A stretch of 64,000 nt of DNA from Haemonchus contortus (GCA_000469685.2 LS997565.1:44600666-44664665); one strand, 5' to 3'; shown: positions 24,158-36,887, counted from the first letter of the stretch. Notes: generated by a model from the sequence alone, not told the origin. Translations and numbers: made by a program.

Positions 24158-25124
24158 GTTACCGAGGCATCAGGTGTTATGTGTGTATGAATAGTCATTC
24201 CTAGCACATGTGTATTAATTTGATTCTTAGAGCATTTGATTCGAATTCTTTTTTTTATCCCCTGTTGTGCTTACTTGGATTTTCCTATGTTTTTTTTGCT
24301 ATTATAATGACTATACCCTAATCAATAAATATAGCCAATGGAATCAGTCGCAACAATAATTCTCTGATATGACCAAATATAGGATTAGGGGGGGGGGGGT
24401 AGGCAATCAGGAAGCGCACGCATCTTTGGTGGAGCCACGAAACTGACAACAAAGGAAGGGACTCTCAGTGACCTCCTCCCATTGAGGGAAGTTGAAGCGT
24501 CTGCTTAATGCTCGAAGATGTGCACTTTATGGCATCTTACGGAACGGAAAAGCGAGGATAGCGGTCTTTCTCCTTCGAAACCGACAGTTGAACAAGGCGA
24601 AGGAAGGATTGGGGGGGGGGGGATGGCCGGAAAAGATTTACAGGATCGCCTGGCGATGAACTGCTGGCAGAAACGATGAGCCGAGCAATGAGAGGTCTTC
24701 TGGAGGTCTTTCAAATAAAACAAATGAGTTTTTTTCAATGTGCTTTTATAGAAATTTCTTCCCAGACAAATTCGCTGTTAGATTTCAGAAAGCATGGGTT
24801 CGCTGCACATACTCGGGTTGGAGCGCGTAGATACTTGGAATGTGAAGCGTAGAAAGCAAAACTGCTAGCAAGGAAGGTGGATACTGCCTCTTGACCAATG
24901 ATTTTAAAGACATAAAAATTGGAAGTAGGGTGGGCTTGCTCATGTCTTACCATTAGACTCGGGTTTTTGATACATCCTTCGCAGCAGCGAGAGGCAGGGG
25001 CTGTGTCTCAGTCGTAATTAAATCATGCCCTCAAGCGAGTAAAGGACAAATCCGTTTAAAATCAAAAGCAAACCAGGAAAATGGAGAACGGAATCCGTGT
25101 TAGCTCGGGGCTTTTTTTTCTGGA
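24158..25124. other. Downstream block of receptor B
   Basis: It is shared with the DNA after C (about 33.4-34.1 kb) and D (about 48.5-49.35 kb). The second half resembles intron 2 of receptor E (54.9-55.1 kb), so it belongs to the E-type pseudogene that follows. It contains poly-G runs at about 24390 and 24611. Confidence 0.5.
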
Positions 25125-25760
25125 TTGGGATCAGAAAAAATGTATTGATTGCTGTGATAATTCAATACTTTCGTCTTTTTCGCTCAAGTCATTAGAGCAA
25201 ATGTGGACTATGCCCATGAATCTGATCAGACGGCAGCAACCAGTTGTCTCCGAGTACAACAGATCGATCAGACAAGTCCGAAACTGACGTTCTACTTATA
25301 ATCCAGAACAGAACATTCTGATTTGTGAGCTTAGAGTGTGAAGAAATTGCCAACTTCTCGTGGCCAGGAAAAGCCGAATTAGCAGCATCTCAAAAGGATG
25401 GCATTAGATCACACCTGTGTTGCCTCTACTTACATATGGCATCCTCTAAAAGTCGAGACAGCAGTCAGACAGGTCGTATTGGATTCCGAATAGTCTTTAG
25501 GGTTTCGAGGGTTTTGATGCTACAACTCCGGGTAACTAGTAAGCAATGAGAGTTAATCAATCTCCAGCGACCAGTGACTGATCCCGGATGTCGAGGCTCT
25601 CTTCGGTATCAAATTTCCATTGCGATGCAGCTCTGAGTCTCTTTCGTTGTTAGACAATTCGTGTTTATATGTACGATGTTGGTGAGCTTACAGCAGGTCG
25701 TTAAAGCAGTAGTTATTTTTACTGGGAACACCCCCATTAAATCTATGAATTTCAATGCAG
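25125..25760 (+). pseudogene. E-type chemoreceptor pseudogene after B (exons 3 and 5)
   Basis: The stretch 25125-25270 is a decayed exon 3, with GCAAATGTGGACTAT and CAGATCGATCAG recognisable. The stretch 25662-25760 matches exon 5 of receptor E almost base for base over ATGTACGATGTTGGTGAG and GCAGGTCGTTAA. Exon 4 is missing and the exon 5 donor reads GATCGA instead of GTTCGA. It is closer to E than to its neighbour B. Confidence 0.75.
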
Positions 25761-25779
25761 GATCGATCTACTTCAGTTT

Positions 25780-26502
25780 TGCTTCAGTTTGAGAACTACT
25801 TCCACTCAGTTGAAGGGAGGGAGATGTAGTACACTTGTGCGTAACTTTTATAAAAGTCAGGATAAGCTTCGAGTTCCATTTGGAAGGCCAGTTCACTCTG
25901 AACTAACCTAGGGGATGACTTTAATCTAACCTTTGCGCACAGCAATAGTAGCCTCTTCTCTTGGTGAGGTACAGTTCCCATTCTAGTTGTTCAGACAGTG
26001 TTTTCGATTTTTTCGAACGCTTATGTGATATCACCTGTAGCAACTGTCATTCTGTTAATCGAACGGGGTTAGTAGCGTCTCTGACTTGAGTCAGAGTGTT
26101 ACAGTTGATAGCCTCGCTCAAGATATACGGGCATGACACTCTTCCTGACACTGTGGACAAGCCTCACCGTTGCGCTAGCTGATGGCCTGCTGCTCGTTTG
26201 TCGTCCCAAAGATCCAATCAGTAGCCACCCTGATCTAATCGGTCTACGGCCTACCATACCGTAAAATATTCTAGCAAGTGCTAGGAGGAAGCAAACTGAC
26301 GTCTTGAAGGCTATATCAAGTATAGAAAGATAAGATAAAGAATTCGTTGTTCTGATTGAGAACCGTAAGGAGACTGCTAAACTTACGTTAGAGTAAGCTA
26401 CGGGTTTTCTGATAAGGTGAAAGATACCCACTTATAAGAAGTTGTTAGGGGATTGTCCAGAAATTGCAAAACACTGGAATGTCTGAACAGAATTAAGTGA
26501 GA
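25780..26502. other. Paralogous spacer upstream of receptor C, part 1
   Basis: It matches 37240-37680 and 5590-6300, including the ATAGTAGCCTCTTCTC empty site of the MITE near 25938. No gene was found. Confidence 0.5.
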
Positions 26503-27160
26503 TCAGCATATCTGGCACGGCCGCAGCTCAGCGGCGAGCCGAAGTGGCACTCCTGGAATTGTACAGTGCAAATACAATTTCTCGCAGACAACAGTAGATG
26601 ATACAACATTCGGCTTAGGACGATCTACTGCTTCAGTCTCACTTGCTGACGACTGATGAAGGTGATGCAGGCAAAAGCGATCGGTGAAAAGACTGCTCCC
26701 ATTGTCAGCAGAATAATCAGCCGTTCTCTGTTGAATTGAAATGACCACACTGAAAAAGATGTTCCTTGAATGTTGACGTTACAAAGAAGAAAGGGTAAGA
26801 AACTAACATTTCCTGCTGCCACCATAAGCCTTTCATTCCCCGTTTGTTCTTCTGATCAGTCTCCTACACTGCCTACCACTCTCTTTCCACCCATCCAGTC
26901 TTCAAATAACACTATGTGATATTGAAAGATGAAGGTAGTTGACCGAAGTGTGAGCCCTACAACCGGACATCTCAGTTCTCTACAGGGGAATGCAGCACAT
27001 TTTTACGCAACAGCTAACTGGTGAAACATCTGTAACTCACAGTTGGCTTTTCTTATCTTTCGTAGCAGAGCGGCCGACGGGGGCGGAACACATCGAAGGC
27101 CACATCAGGAAAACCTATCCGGGCACGAGAAGTGGATGGTCTGAATCTAAAGAAGAGCTT
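26503..27160 (-). pseudogene. 3' part of the CX-like gene (cysteine, membrane and tail exons), inactivated
   Basis: Exons homologous to exons 4-6 of the gene at 1332-5163 lie at 27146-27041 (106 nt), 26749-26647 (103 nt) and from about 26548 down. The first has TGA at 27107-27105 in place of the TGT for the first Cys of the CCG motif. The membrane exon (LLTMGAVFSPIAFACITFI) ends with donor GC instead of GT. The tail hits a stop after eight residues (SATSARR then stop). Similarity to 1260-2330 breaks at about 26510 and 27247. Confidence 0.8.
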
Positions 27161-28317
27161 TTTCGATTCAGCCATGGACCTACGTAAAACCCTTTCATTT
27201 GGCACTGCTATAGCTAAGCTGCCGCCGTGCTAGATATGCTGATCTCCCTGAATTCTGTTCAAACAATCTGACGCTGCAGGGCCACAGGCATTCATTCTTT
27301 TCATTTACCATTTTGTATTTTTCTGCGCTTTTGCTAACATGACTTCGAAAGACTTCCAGACCGTCAGTACATAACGAAGCCATCACTCATGGCGAATAAC
27401 TGCAACAACCACCATGCCTACGACTGTAACTTTTGGGAACTCACCACGCCCAAGGCGTTTATTCTTGAGAATGCCCGAGACAGTTATTTTTGGGATATAT
27501 GTCTCCAAAAAAATTTATCATTGAGCTTTCAAAAATTCTGCAACACAAAACTTGTAGAGCATTCCTTGCGGTAACGTTGGCATATCTATTACGCTTACTG
27601 AGTATGCCATCACACCTTAGAAGAAGGTGGGAAGCTGTCCACTTCTTTTCAAGGAAGGAGTGTCACTTACATAGTTATATAGCGTGAAATGATTACCATG
27701 AGTAGGACCGCCATCCGCTCAATCATTCAATCTGGTCTGCCTCTTGTCGACCTTCCGAGCAAGAGGATTGCTTTAACAACAGTCGTAACTATCGGACTGG
27801 ACAGCTCTACTAGAATAGTCCGACACTCGATATGAGCGTTTTTTCAGTTTTCTTCTATAGAAAAATTTGCAAAGTTATGTGGATGTTGGTTTTGCATAAT
27901 TCGATAATTGTTATTAATTAAGTGGTATGTTATTATATCCGTCTGATGAGTAGATCATTTTTTCGTCTTATTAAAACTTTCAGCAAATCTCACGTTGCTC
28001 CAGAAATCACAAATTTGTACCAAACTTCCGCACCATACTTGTTAAAACATTATTCGAAGAGCATATTGTATGGGCGTCATACTGCATTTGTAGGAAGAAA
28101 GTAGGAAAAAATTGTAACCGCACTGCCCCAGGCAGACTACAAAGGTAGGAGGCAGAATGTTGACACTATAAAGCAATTAAAAAGCAGAGAACAAAGACCG
28201 TATTTCTCGCTTGAGGAGTCGCTGATCAATTACGAGTTTGCACATATATGTGGCTGAGATATGTTTTACTTATTTGCCTAAACTCTACAAATAGTTTCAT
28301 TATACTGCAACTTTGGA
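27161..28317. other. Paralogous spacer upstream of receptor C, part 2
   Basis: It aligns with 6400-7430 and 42700-43770, for example GGACAGCTCTACTAGAA in each. No gene was found. Confidence 0.5.
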
Positions 28318-28575
28318 AGATGGTGCAGTGGCAAAGACGCACTATCACAACCACATGGTCACAGGTTTCGATCTCCACCTAGGTCAAGATAGCCTTCTTT
28401 CCTTGCGAGTTAGGCGTATTGGTCTCAGACTTTTCTGGGAGGATGACAGTGCTGACTTGTAAATCGGCTATTTATCGAAAGTCATTGTATAGGCCACGTA
28501 CGCACTCATTACTCCACTAGGATTCTGAATGGATGTTGAATCCCTCAGATGGGATTGACTTACGCTCGAAGGTTT
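28318..28575 (+). mobile_element. tRNA-derived SINE copy 4
   Basis: It lies at the same position as copies at 7430 and 43778, with the same flanks and internal blocks (CTGGGAGGATGACAG, GGCCACGTACGCACTCATTA). Its box B is decayed. Confidence 0.75.
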
Positions 28576-29148
28576 TCGTTTTCAAACAAGTGGGTGGCTT
28601 GACAACCGCTCGAGGCTTCCTGAGAATATTATCATTTTCAACAATCCACTTAAATTCTCGATATTAGCTCTCATTCATATCTTCCCAAAATGATTGCACA
28701 TCATCATTCCACCAATCAGTTCCTTTAGTTACGTCTATTACGAAGGGTTCAAATAAGATAATTGTAATATGATCCGTCTAATCAAAAACGGCAACTTTTC
28801 ACAGAAATCTACTGAATTTAAATAAAAATGGTTTCGCGCCTTCTTCTGGCTATGATTCGTACTGTTTCTCTCAGGCTTCCATTCGAGCAATGCATTTTTT
28901 CTGAGTAGAACTGCCGTCGTTTTTTTTCAGACGAATGTTAATGAAATTTCTTACAGAGTTGTAACATAAAATAAGGTTTGGTATACAACTGAGCACAAAG
29001 TTCAATTGGTTTGAGGTCACGCCTACAAGGAAGTGAAGTGGTTCGAGCAGTGCTGGACATACCTCATTGAAATCTGCTCTACATTGTTTCATCTATTTGT
29101 TGTCTTTAATAACCTTCAAGTGTACTCCTCATCAAATCGTGGAAGAAA

Positions 29149-32100
29149 ATGGAGTTCATCATCTTTCACACTGCTATAAACGGTCTGATAATCTTATCGC
29201 ATTCATTCGTTGTGATTAAGATTATTCGTTCTGAAGCAAAAATATTCAGGAATGCGTTCTATTCGATAGTCGTTGCAACAGGTGAGATAGCCAACTCATT
29301 AATTCAATGATGTTACATCAAAAGATATACTAAAGTAGTTACCTGAATATAACTCCTGTGTGTGGTAGGAAAGTCAGTGACAAGAGTGTGGACGTTGATT
29401 GACGTACCATGCGGAAAATCCACAGGGAACTTGAGAGGATATTTCTGAGAAGTGCGGTTAAAGACGTTTTTTTGTTGAAACTGTATAAATATCGATCTAA
29501 CCCTGTGTCCGATTTCTAATTGTCCTGGGCAAGCTGCCTGGGCCCAATTTCTGCTGCATCATTTTATACACAGCCTCTTCCTTGTTTCTAATCACGATCC
29601 AATTTTTGCGCAATCTTTGTGGTTCTGCATAAGTGGTTTGCAAGAGGTTAGGTTTCTTCGACTGACTTCACTTATGATTAATACAGAAGTCACATTCTAG
29701 GCGCTCACTCACTTCTCGACCCTTATTTGGAAGCTACAGAATAAGGTTGGAAGAATGAAGCGCTAGTAGGAAAATCCGTTAGTTATTTTGGCATAGAGTT
29801 AAAGGACTCCAAAGTTGGTGAAAAACCAAGGCTACTGTGGAGTGCACTCAGTGATTCGGCGCACCAGGTTTTCCTGTAGTTCGATTTGGATCCAGGAACA
29901 TCTGAATGAGTAATTTGGATGGAGGATAGTACAGGTTCTATTCCAGGTTTTGCTGATATCGCATCGCTTTTCTCAACTGGTACTCTCCGACTGATCCGTG
30001 ATCTCAATCTCGGTGAAGAGACTAAGGATATAGCCTTAATATCTTTGATGATTACTTATATGGCATTGATAGTGCACCTGATCGGAAACATGCTCATCAC
30101 GATCAATCGTTACTCTGCCCTCTGTTTCATGAACAGATATGACGAGGTAAGGTTTTAAAAGATTTACAAATAAATAGACGAATTTTTCAGTCAGTATTGA
30201 GAAAGTGAACCTCCTTCGCTAACAATTTTCGGGGGAGATTGCAAGGAAATACTCGTGTAATTCACCCGGATAGCGTGAATGGTATATCGTTCGGGAATAT
30301 CTCTTATACCGTTTGAACACTGCTCCTTGACCGACAATTCTGATAATGTAGGTATCGGAAGTAAAGATAGGCAGGAATACCCATGTCCGGGACCCGGTTT
30401 TTTGATATGTCCTTCGCAACGATGAGTTACAAGAGCCGCTGGTGTAGTCATCTAGTAAAGAGCATTAAGTTCTGTTCACAACCGAGTAGAGCATGAAATC
30501 TCTGTGAGCCTGAGCCCTTTTATAGATTTGGACTCGAAAAAATGTGCGGATTGCAATTATCATTCAGTATGTCATATCTTTTGCTGTTTTTGCTCATGTT
30601 GCCAGAGCAAATGTGGACTACACCCGTAATGATGATGGAACGGTTGCAATGAAAGGACTTCGAGAAGAACACATCGATTTGGTGAGTTTGCTGAAAACAG
30701 TGAAGTAACCGTCAGATTGAACAGAATCTTTTGATTTGTGAGCTACTGCTAAGAAAATTCTGCATTGAGTGAAGTCGAATCACTATGCACTTTTCCATTC
30801 CCAGCCTTCCCTAAATACTAATGCGCTCGAGAATGCTGAATCTAGGAAGGGCTGATATTCATATCCTTGCTCAACTGACGCCACTAATGACACTTTTGAA
30901 GGAAGAGAAAGCAGCAAGATAGACCAATTGACCGACCCCCGAAGGATGGAGGGCATGGTTGGTCTACGAGTACATTGATCCGAGATGCGAACTCGTGACC
31001 ATGTGTGTGTGAAGTGTGCCACATGAGATTCATGTGGTGTCATGATACACCACCTCTGCCATCCTACTTACAATCGGCCAAGTGTGTCTGTTGGTGTGTT
31101 TGGTGTGTGTTTGTCTGACCGGAAATTCATAACTCCTCTCCCGCTGAACCTAAAACATTCAAATTTGCAAGGAATATAGATGACAGGATGGGAGCACTGT
31201 TGGTAGGGGGTAGGAAGTGACAACAATTAAAAGGAAGTCATAAGGAGCCTTAAAAGGCAAAAGCCACAGGACCCATATTTCCCTTTGTATTCAAGATGAA
31301 GTCTTGACGAATGTAGGATGTGAAGGGACCGTAAATGATTGGTGACAATGAATGATAACAAGTGATAGGGACTGACAAGAAACCATGGAAGGCTAGAGTC
31401 ACTAGATCTGTAACACACTTTCTGTTAATAATGGAATCTTGGAATTTTATTAGGTTATGCAAGATGTGACAGGATCGTACGTACTTGGTGACGGAATCAA
31501 GAATGGTTGGTGCCAGGCCAGTGGCTGATAAAACTGACAAGGGCTAATAAAAATCCTGGAAAGCGTAGAGCCACTATAATGATGACATCAATAGTGGAGC
31601 CTTGACAGTTTGGCATGTTGTGGAGTATGGCGAGATCGTAGACGATTAATGATAGGAACTGATAACAGCTGATAACGACTGATAAGAGCCCTTATCAACT
31701 GAATTTAACCCCTGCGGCATCAACGATGTATTTATGATTACGACTATAATATAGACTACGACCGCTACCCAGCAAAGATTGTAACTCCGTGGAAGATCAA
31801 GGCTACTTTATGTTTTGATATCATTTATGACACACCTCATCCGACCGCCAATAATTTGGGATTCTCCACTAATGATGTACCCGTGGAGGAAAGAAGGTTC
31901 AGTGATAAAGACTTCTGTTAATGGTGGGCATGTGGTGCACGCATTAGCGTGCGAAGCCCAACTGGTAAAGTATATAGGTGATGAAACTTCATCTTCTCTT
32001 AGAGCATCAGATAAGGGTTGGAAAGGTTCATCCATTCATTGAGGACTGCTAGCAGTGGCATTTTTAATGTAACATCTTCATTGTGACGTAGCTACGAACG

Positions 32101-33387
32101 TAGTCTCTTGATTAGATACTGTATTGATCCCTAAATGCCTTATATTATTGATTAAATCACAAAAAGAGGTCTTCATCTTAATTCATGGATTGATTATTAT
32201 GTTTAATTAATTTTAAGAGAAAAGAAGAAGAGAACATTCACTGAATAGGGCAGCCATGTAATAGTCCAACATAGGACTCTGAGCGAGTATTTTTCTCCAT
32301 ATGCTCAGAAGTACTGGTTTATGACTCTCCAAAATGGAATTTCATGCGGTCCTCCTCTTTTGGGTTTTTATAAAATTGTTTATTGACTTCCTATGAACCT
32401 GAAAGTAAAATTTTGGATAGAGCTTGAATACATTTGTTAGTCATCGAACGTGTGGTAAATACTGTGGGAAACCTGAAAGGGGGTAGTAAAAAGTTTATGA
32501 TTTTCAGATTGCCAGGTTCACCAGCATTGGAGCCTGTATAATTTATGCAACCGTAACTCTTAGCCTGAATGTGAGGCTGCTAATGGAATGGAAACGATTG
32601 TCACGAGCGGATGGCGTTCCCAGACATGGGCACCACGACAGGGTGAGGCAGAAATTTGCGCCCGTACATGTGATCGATCAATTGGTTAGCATGGCTTTCT
32701 GGATTAGACAGACCATACTATTCCTTTATTTTAGGGTCTACTATTGTATGCACTCTTGGTGTTCATTTGTACGATGTTGATGTGCTCACAACAAGTTGTC
32801 AAGGCAGTAGCTACCTTTACTGGAAACACCTCATTGAATTTATGGATTTCGTTGCAAGTTGGTTCCAATTCAGTTTTGCCTCAGTTCGTGCCCTCTGTGC
32901 TCACATCCGAGCTCTTTTCTTTTTTATCCACAAAGATTTCAACGTCATCTAAAAACCAGAGTAAACCTACAAGTTGAAGAACGGAAAGAGTACAAGGAGA
33001 TCCAACAAGGAAATTCTTGACAATTCCCACACAATGAAGTGAATTAAGAGTTGCTAAGTCCTCCGAAATTGCTGCAGCCTCGTGCCCTAGCGGACTAGGC
33101 GAATCCCAAAATAAAAAAGCTATAAAAGTACAGTGCCTATCCAAAATGCTTTGGAAGTGCTTCAGAAAATACCGATGATAACTTATTTTACATGATTTCA
33201 GTACGCTTGGATGAATGAAATCATGGTCAGCATTCCTCTGTTTTCTCTGATGGTACTTTCCTCAGACTTTCGTCAGGAGATTTCAACTTATTCAGATGCT
33301 CGAAACATATTACTGGTACACCTCTATTTGTTACAGTACCGAGCACTAGATAATCTGTGGTTGAAAGGTTCTAAGTTACCAAGTTAA
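29149..33387 (+). CDS. Chemoreceptor C, Srv-like GPCR with frameshifted tail
   Basis: Exons 29149-29281, 29947-30146, 30526-30681, 32508-32642, 32735-32857 and 33202-33387. Exons 1-5 match A, to which it is closest (GTVAMKGLREEHIDL, RLLMEWKRLSRADGVP). In exon 6 TM7 is intact (WMNEIMVSIPLFSLMVLSSDFRQEI). One base is missing about 33281-33284 compared with A, B, D and E, so the last part of the protein shifts frame. The conserved tail (FNLFRCSKH...RSVVERF) is replaced by an unrelated sequence of 34 residues starting STYSDARN and ending at a TAA at 33385-33387. Exon 3 uses the acceptor TTTATAG. All seven helices remain encoded, so it may still make a receptor or may be an early pseudogene. Intron 3 is expanded by a SINE head and a composite repeat. 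Confidence 0.75.
30921..31060 (-). mobile_element. tRNA-derived SINE copy 5 (head only, minus strand)
   Basis: The plus strand shows CAATTGACCGACCCCCGAAGG and CCGAGATGCGAACTC, the reverse of the family head and box B. The body is absent. Confidence 0.6.
31080..31940 (+). repeat. Composite repeat R, copy 1 (receptor C intron 3)
   Basis: A GT-rich start (GTGTGTCTGTTGGTGTGT) leads into one CATAACTCCT unit, then degenerate repeats of about 150 bp (GACCGTAAATGATT at 31327, GATCGTACGTACTT at 31471, GATCGTAGACGATT at about 31630). It ends with GATTTGGGAT-type sequence shared with 36520-36690. Confidence 0.6.
32881..32965 (-). pseudogene. Truncated segment X in receptor C intron 5
   Basis: The minus-strand frame LLWFLDDVEIFVDKKEKSSD follows an acceptor-like TTGTAG and ends as in receptor A. 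Confidence 0.4.
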
Positions 33388-34104
33388 GGGAGTTACGCTA
33401 ATGCATCAAGTGTTATGTGTGTAGTATTCATTGGAGTATTCATTCCTAGTACATATGAGTTTGATTCTTGGAGCATTTGAACAGAAGCCTTCTTTATCTC
33501 CTTTGTCTCTTTATTTTGTGTAATTACTTGAATATTCCTATTGATCCAATTTTTCGCTCTCATAATGACTAGTCCTGAATTGACAAATATAGCAAATGTG
33601 ATGTTGCAAAGAATTGTTGCTGGAGCCACAGACCCTTCAGAATGAGTGATATTCAGTGACCTCCGCACATTTAGGAAAGTTTAATGCGTTTGCTTGATGC
33701 TCGGAGAATATGCACCTTATGGCACCTCGCAAGAAACGAGATTAGCGGTTCTTCCTGCATTACGCCCGCCGGTGGACCAAGGCGAAGGAAGGAAGAGGGT
33801 GAGACGGCCCAAAGCATTCACGGAAAGGATCGCCTGACGACGATGATTAACTGGTGGCAGAAGCGATGAGCCGAACAATGAGAGGTCTCTCAAGAGGTCT
33901 TTCAAATAACACGGATGAGTTTTTTGAATGCCATCGAAGGAATTTCCCCATAGGCAATTTTCGCTGTTAGATTTCAAAAAACATTTATTTGCTGTACATA
34001 CTTGTGTAAGAGCGCGGTACGTACTCGGATTGTGAAGCGTAGACCCTCAGCAAGCAAGGGACCCGCTTCTTGACTGATGATTTCGAAAAAATGAAGTTGG
34101 AAGT
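33388..34104. other. Downstream block of receptor C, no gene
   Basis: It is shared with 24158-25100 and 48438-49370, including the GGCAGAAGCGATGAGCCGAACA segment. Reading frames are not conserved between copies. Confidence 0.5.
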
Positions 34105-34215
34105 TGGAATTGCTGTGGTCATTCAATACATCTTTTGCCTTCTTCGCTGATATCACTAAAGCAAATTTGAATGAATCCATAGAGATGATGGGACATCAGC
34201 AATGAGTGGTCGATA
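34105..34215 (+). pseudogene. Lone exon 3 remnant of an E-type receptor
   Basis: GGTCATTCAATACAT and ATCACTAAAGCAAATTTGAA, then GATGATGGGACATCAGCAATGAGTGG, correspond to receptor E exon 3 (GTCACTAGAGCAAATGTGAA and so on). Shifts and missing bases prevent translation. Confidence 0.65.
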
Positions 34216-34249
34216 CGCCATACTTATCGCTAAACAGGATCTTTGAAAA

Positions 34250-34480
34250 GCCCAGTTCACGACAAAATGGTTTCTGAGATTTTCTTCGAGTATGAATTCG
34301 AGGCTCCTCCTTATGCCATACCTGTTTTTACAGAGGCAAAAAATCCACTACTTTTAAAAGTTTAAGGTAGGCGGGTTTCCTCGCTTTCGTCGCCACCGAT
34401 GTACTCCTCAACATCAACACTCCCGCTTTTTAACCTTAAAAGGGTACCTCAAAATTATCGTAAACTGTGCCTATAAGGGG
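34250..34480 (-). pseudogene. Decayed segment X copy at 34.4 kb
   Basis: GGGTACCTCAAAATTATCGTAAAC at 34440 matches the complement of the frame in receptor B intron 5 (around 23320). The GAATTCGAGGCTCCTC block matches 19860 and 44570. Confidence 0.35.
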
Positions 34481-35160
34481 GTCGGCGAAGGCTCGGAGGT
34501 ATAATACCTCAATTCTGACGCGTGTACAGGTTGAAGCCTTCCAACCCTCCGACCGCATCGGTGACTGTCGACGAAGACGGAAGGAATATAAACACAAGAA
34601 CTCGAGCGGGTGGGCGGACGTCCAAGCTGGAGCGACTACGACGAGTTCTGGAGGACACGAGACGAGAAGCGAAGAAGCGAGGTGAACGAAGTTTGTAATA
34701 GACTGACATAAGGAAGGAAATCACCAGTATCAAATAGACTTCACATAGTGACGTATAGCGATGTGTAAAAATAAAGACCAAAGTGTTCATGTGCAAGAAT
34801 AGCATACTTATCACAGATGAGAATACACAAGAGGAATGGAACGAATTATACTAAAGCAACTATTAAATGTTAGCAGAGAAGGAAAAGTGGTTAAACCATG
34901 AAAATCACTGAGTACAGCTATCGTATCATTCGCGAACTCTGTGATGTAGAGACGGCGGTGATCCTCGCGTAGCGGGTTCGTGCCTGTACTGATGGAACGG
35001 TGCAGCCAACCAGGACGAAGAACTATGGTAGGACTGGGACGTTGTTGGCGCCGAAGGTCTTAAACTTTTGCTTCTACGAGACTTCTACGCAATTTGAATC
35101 ATAGCGCGACGCGGTCTTCTCGCACCTATTCTGTGGGGCGGACTTGCTCGAGGCAACAAA
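34480..35160. repeat. Dispersed repeat S, copy 1
   Basis: It is shared with 41225-41830 (GCCTTCCAACCCTC, CGACGAGTTC, GAGACACGAGACGAG-like). Both copies interrupt a decayed exon 1 of the CX-like gene at the same place, so one insertion was later duplicated. The class is unknown. Confidence 0.55.
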
Positions 35161-35164
35161 ACCA

Positions 35165-35335
35165 CAACATAGATAATTCAATCATCCCGCGCCGATAGCA
35201 TCGGTTTTTCGGTTCGGGATCGCATATTTTTTCACTAATTGTTAAGTATTCCTACAGAATCCTTGAGAGGGAAATGAGCTGCACATGGTATATCGTTAGC
35301 TCTACTTGTACGTTGGACTTTAGCAGAAGTACCAT
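35165..35335 (-). pseudogene. Decayed exon 1 of the CX-like gene (copy 3)
   Basis: ATG at 35335 leads to a short hydrophobic stretch, but the frame shifts before the position of CAAHFP. The nucleotide blocks GCTGCACATGG and GAGAGGGAAATGAGCTG are recognisable. Confidence 0.6.
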
Positions 35336-35574
35336 TGCCGAATGACAATTTATTAGCTCATTCCTTAGTAAATTGGCTGTAGAAAGAGCAATAAAATATG
35401 TAGCGATGTTTGGTGATCCGCAGTTGAGAAATGTGTCCAGCAAGCCGTAGTTGGAGCAACAGTGTCTGTTTCATGCTGCCGCTAGCGGTTGCCGAGTGAT
35501 AAGTTCTTTTTTGATAAGGCAGAGGAGCAATGGTTGAAGAAGGATTAGCTTCCTATTGTATCCTACTTTATATA

Positions 35575-36700
35575 ATTCGCTAAGTGTGTCTGTTGGTGTG
35601 TCGGTGTGTGTGTGTGTGTGTGTGTCGGTGTGTGTGTTTGACCGGAAAATCATAACTCCTGTCCCCGTAAACCTAGAAAGCTCAAATTTGGTAGGAGTAC
35701 GGGGAGCAGAAAGGGAATACTTATGGCAGGTGGCAGAACCCGACTCCTCCCACAGGGGGCGGGGCGTGCGCGATAGAAATTTTGGGCTGCAAACTCATAA
35801 CTCCTGTTCCACTGGACCCAGAGCGTTGAAAATTGGTGGGAGTACAGGAGGCATGATGGGAACACTTATAGCAGGTGGCAGGACTAGACCCCGCCCACAG
35901 GGGGCGGAGCTTGCGCGATAGAAATTTTAGGTCGCTAATTCGTAATTCCTGCTCCACTGGACCCAGAGCGTTCAAACTTGGTAAGAGTAAAGGAAACAGG
36001 ATGGGAACACTTATGGCAGATAGTAGGACCGGACTCCGCCTGCAAGGGGCGGGGCGTGCACGATAGAAGTTTTATATCGCAAATTCATAACTCCTGTCCC
36101 AGTGGACCCACAGCATTCAAAATCGGTAGGAGTACAGGCGGTGGCATGGGAACACTTATGGCAGTTGGCAAGATCGAACTCCGCCTACAGAGGGCGGGGC
36201 GTGCGCGTTAGAAATTTCAGGTTGCAAATTCATAACTCATAATAATAACAGTCGAACATGGATGCTTATGAAACATAATAACAAGCGAGCAAGCGTTGCA
36301 ATCCCCTTCGCCTAAACACTGGAACCTTTTCAATGGCGGCAATGTAGGATGTGTCGTGGTCGTAGGTACTCAAAAGGGTATTCATGATCAAATACTGACT
36401 CTTTAAAGCGTTTCATTCAATAAGATGGGTAAATGCAGTAATAGCGACCGATCAAAGACATTTCTCCATAACGAAATGAGAATATTGTCCATTTTTTGCT
36501 ATTGAACTACGACCGTTACGCAGTAAGCTCTATGACTCAATGAAGTACCACGATTCCTTTTTGTTCTGTGACATATCATTTGTGACTAAACTCACCTGAC
36601 CGCTAATGATTTGGGATCCCAATCAATGAAAACTCCGTGGGAAAAATGTTCTATTGATAAAGACCTCTGTGATAGGCCTTACTATCCATTTCTGGATACC
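35575..36700 (+). repeat. Composite repeat R, copy 2, with a (GT)n and four ~145-bp units
   Basis: A (GT)n run (35583-35640) is followed by units beginning CATAACTCCTG or a variant at about 35648, 35797, 35940, 36086 and a partial one at 36229. Each unit holds TGGACCCA-type, GGGAACACTTATGGCAG and GGGCGGGGCGTGC segments. The 3' part (36240-36700) matches 31700-31940. Confidence 0.8.
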
Positions 36701-36887
36701 GTTCAAGACATTGGCTTTCAATCAGTTAAGCCATCAATGTGACACGATTTCGAGATGAAGAGCAATGAATCGAGACTTTTGATCAGAATACAAGCAATTA
36801 AAATACAGAAAAAATGGCTCCCAATTGGGAGCTAATGCTGGGAGTGCAGAGCTTTCAAGGAAAAGCAAATTTCGTACAAGAAGGAGG

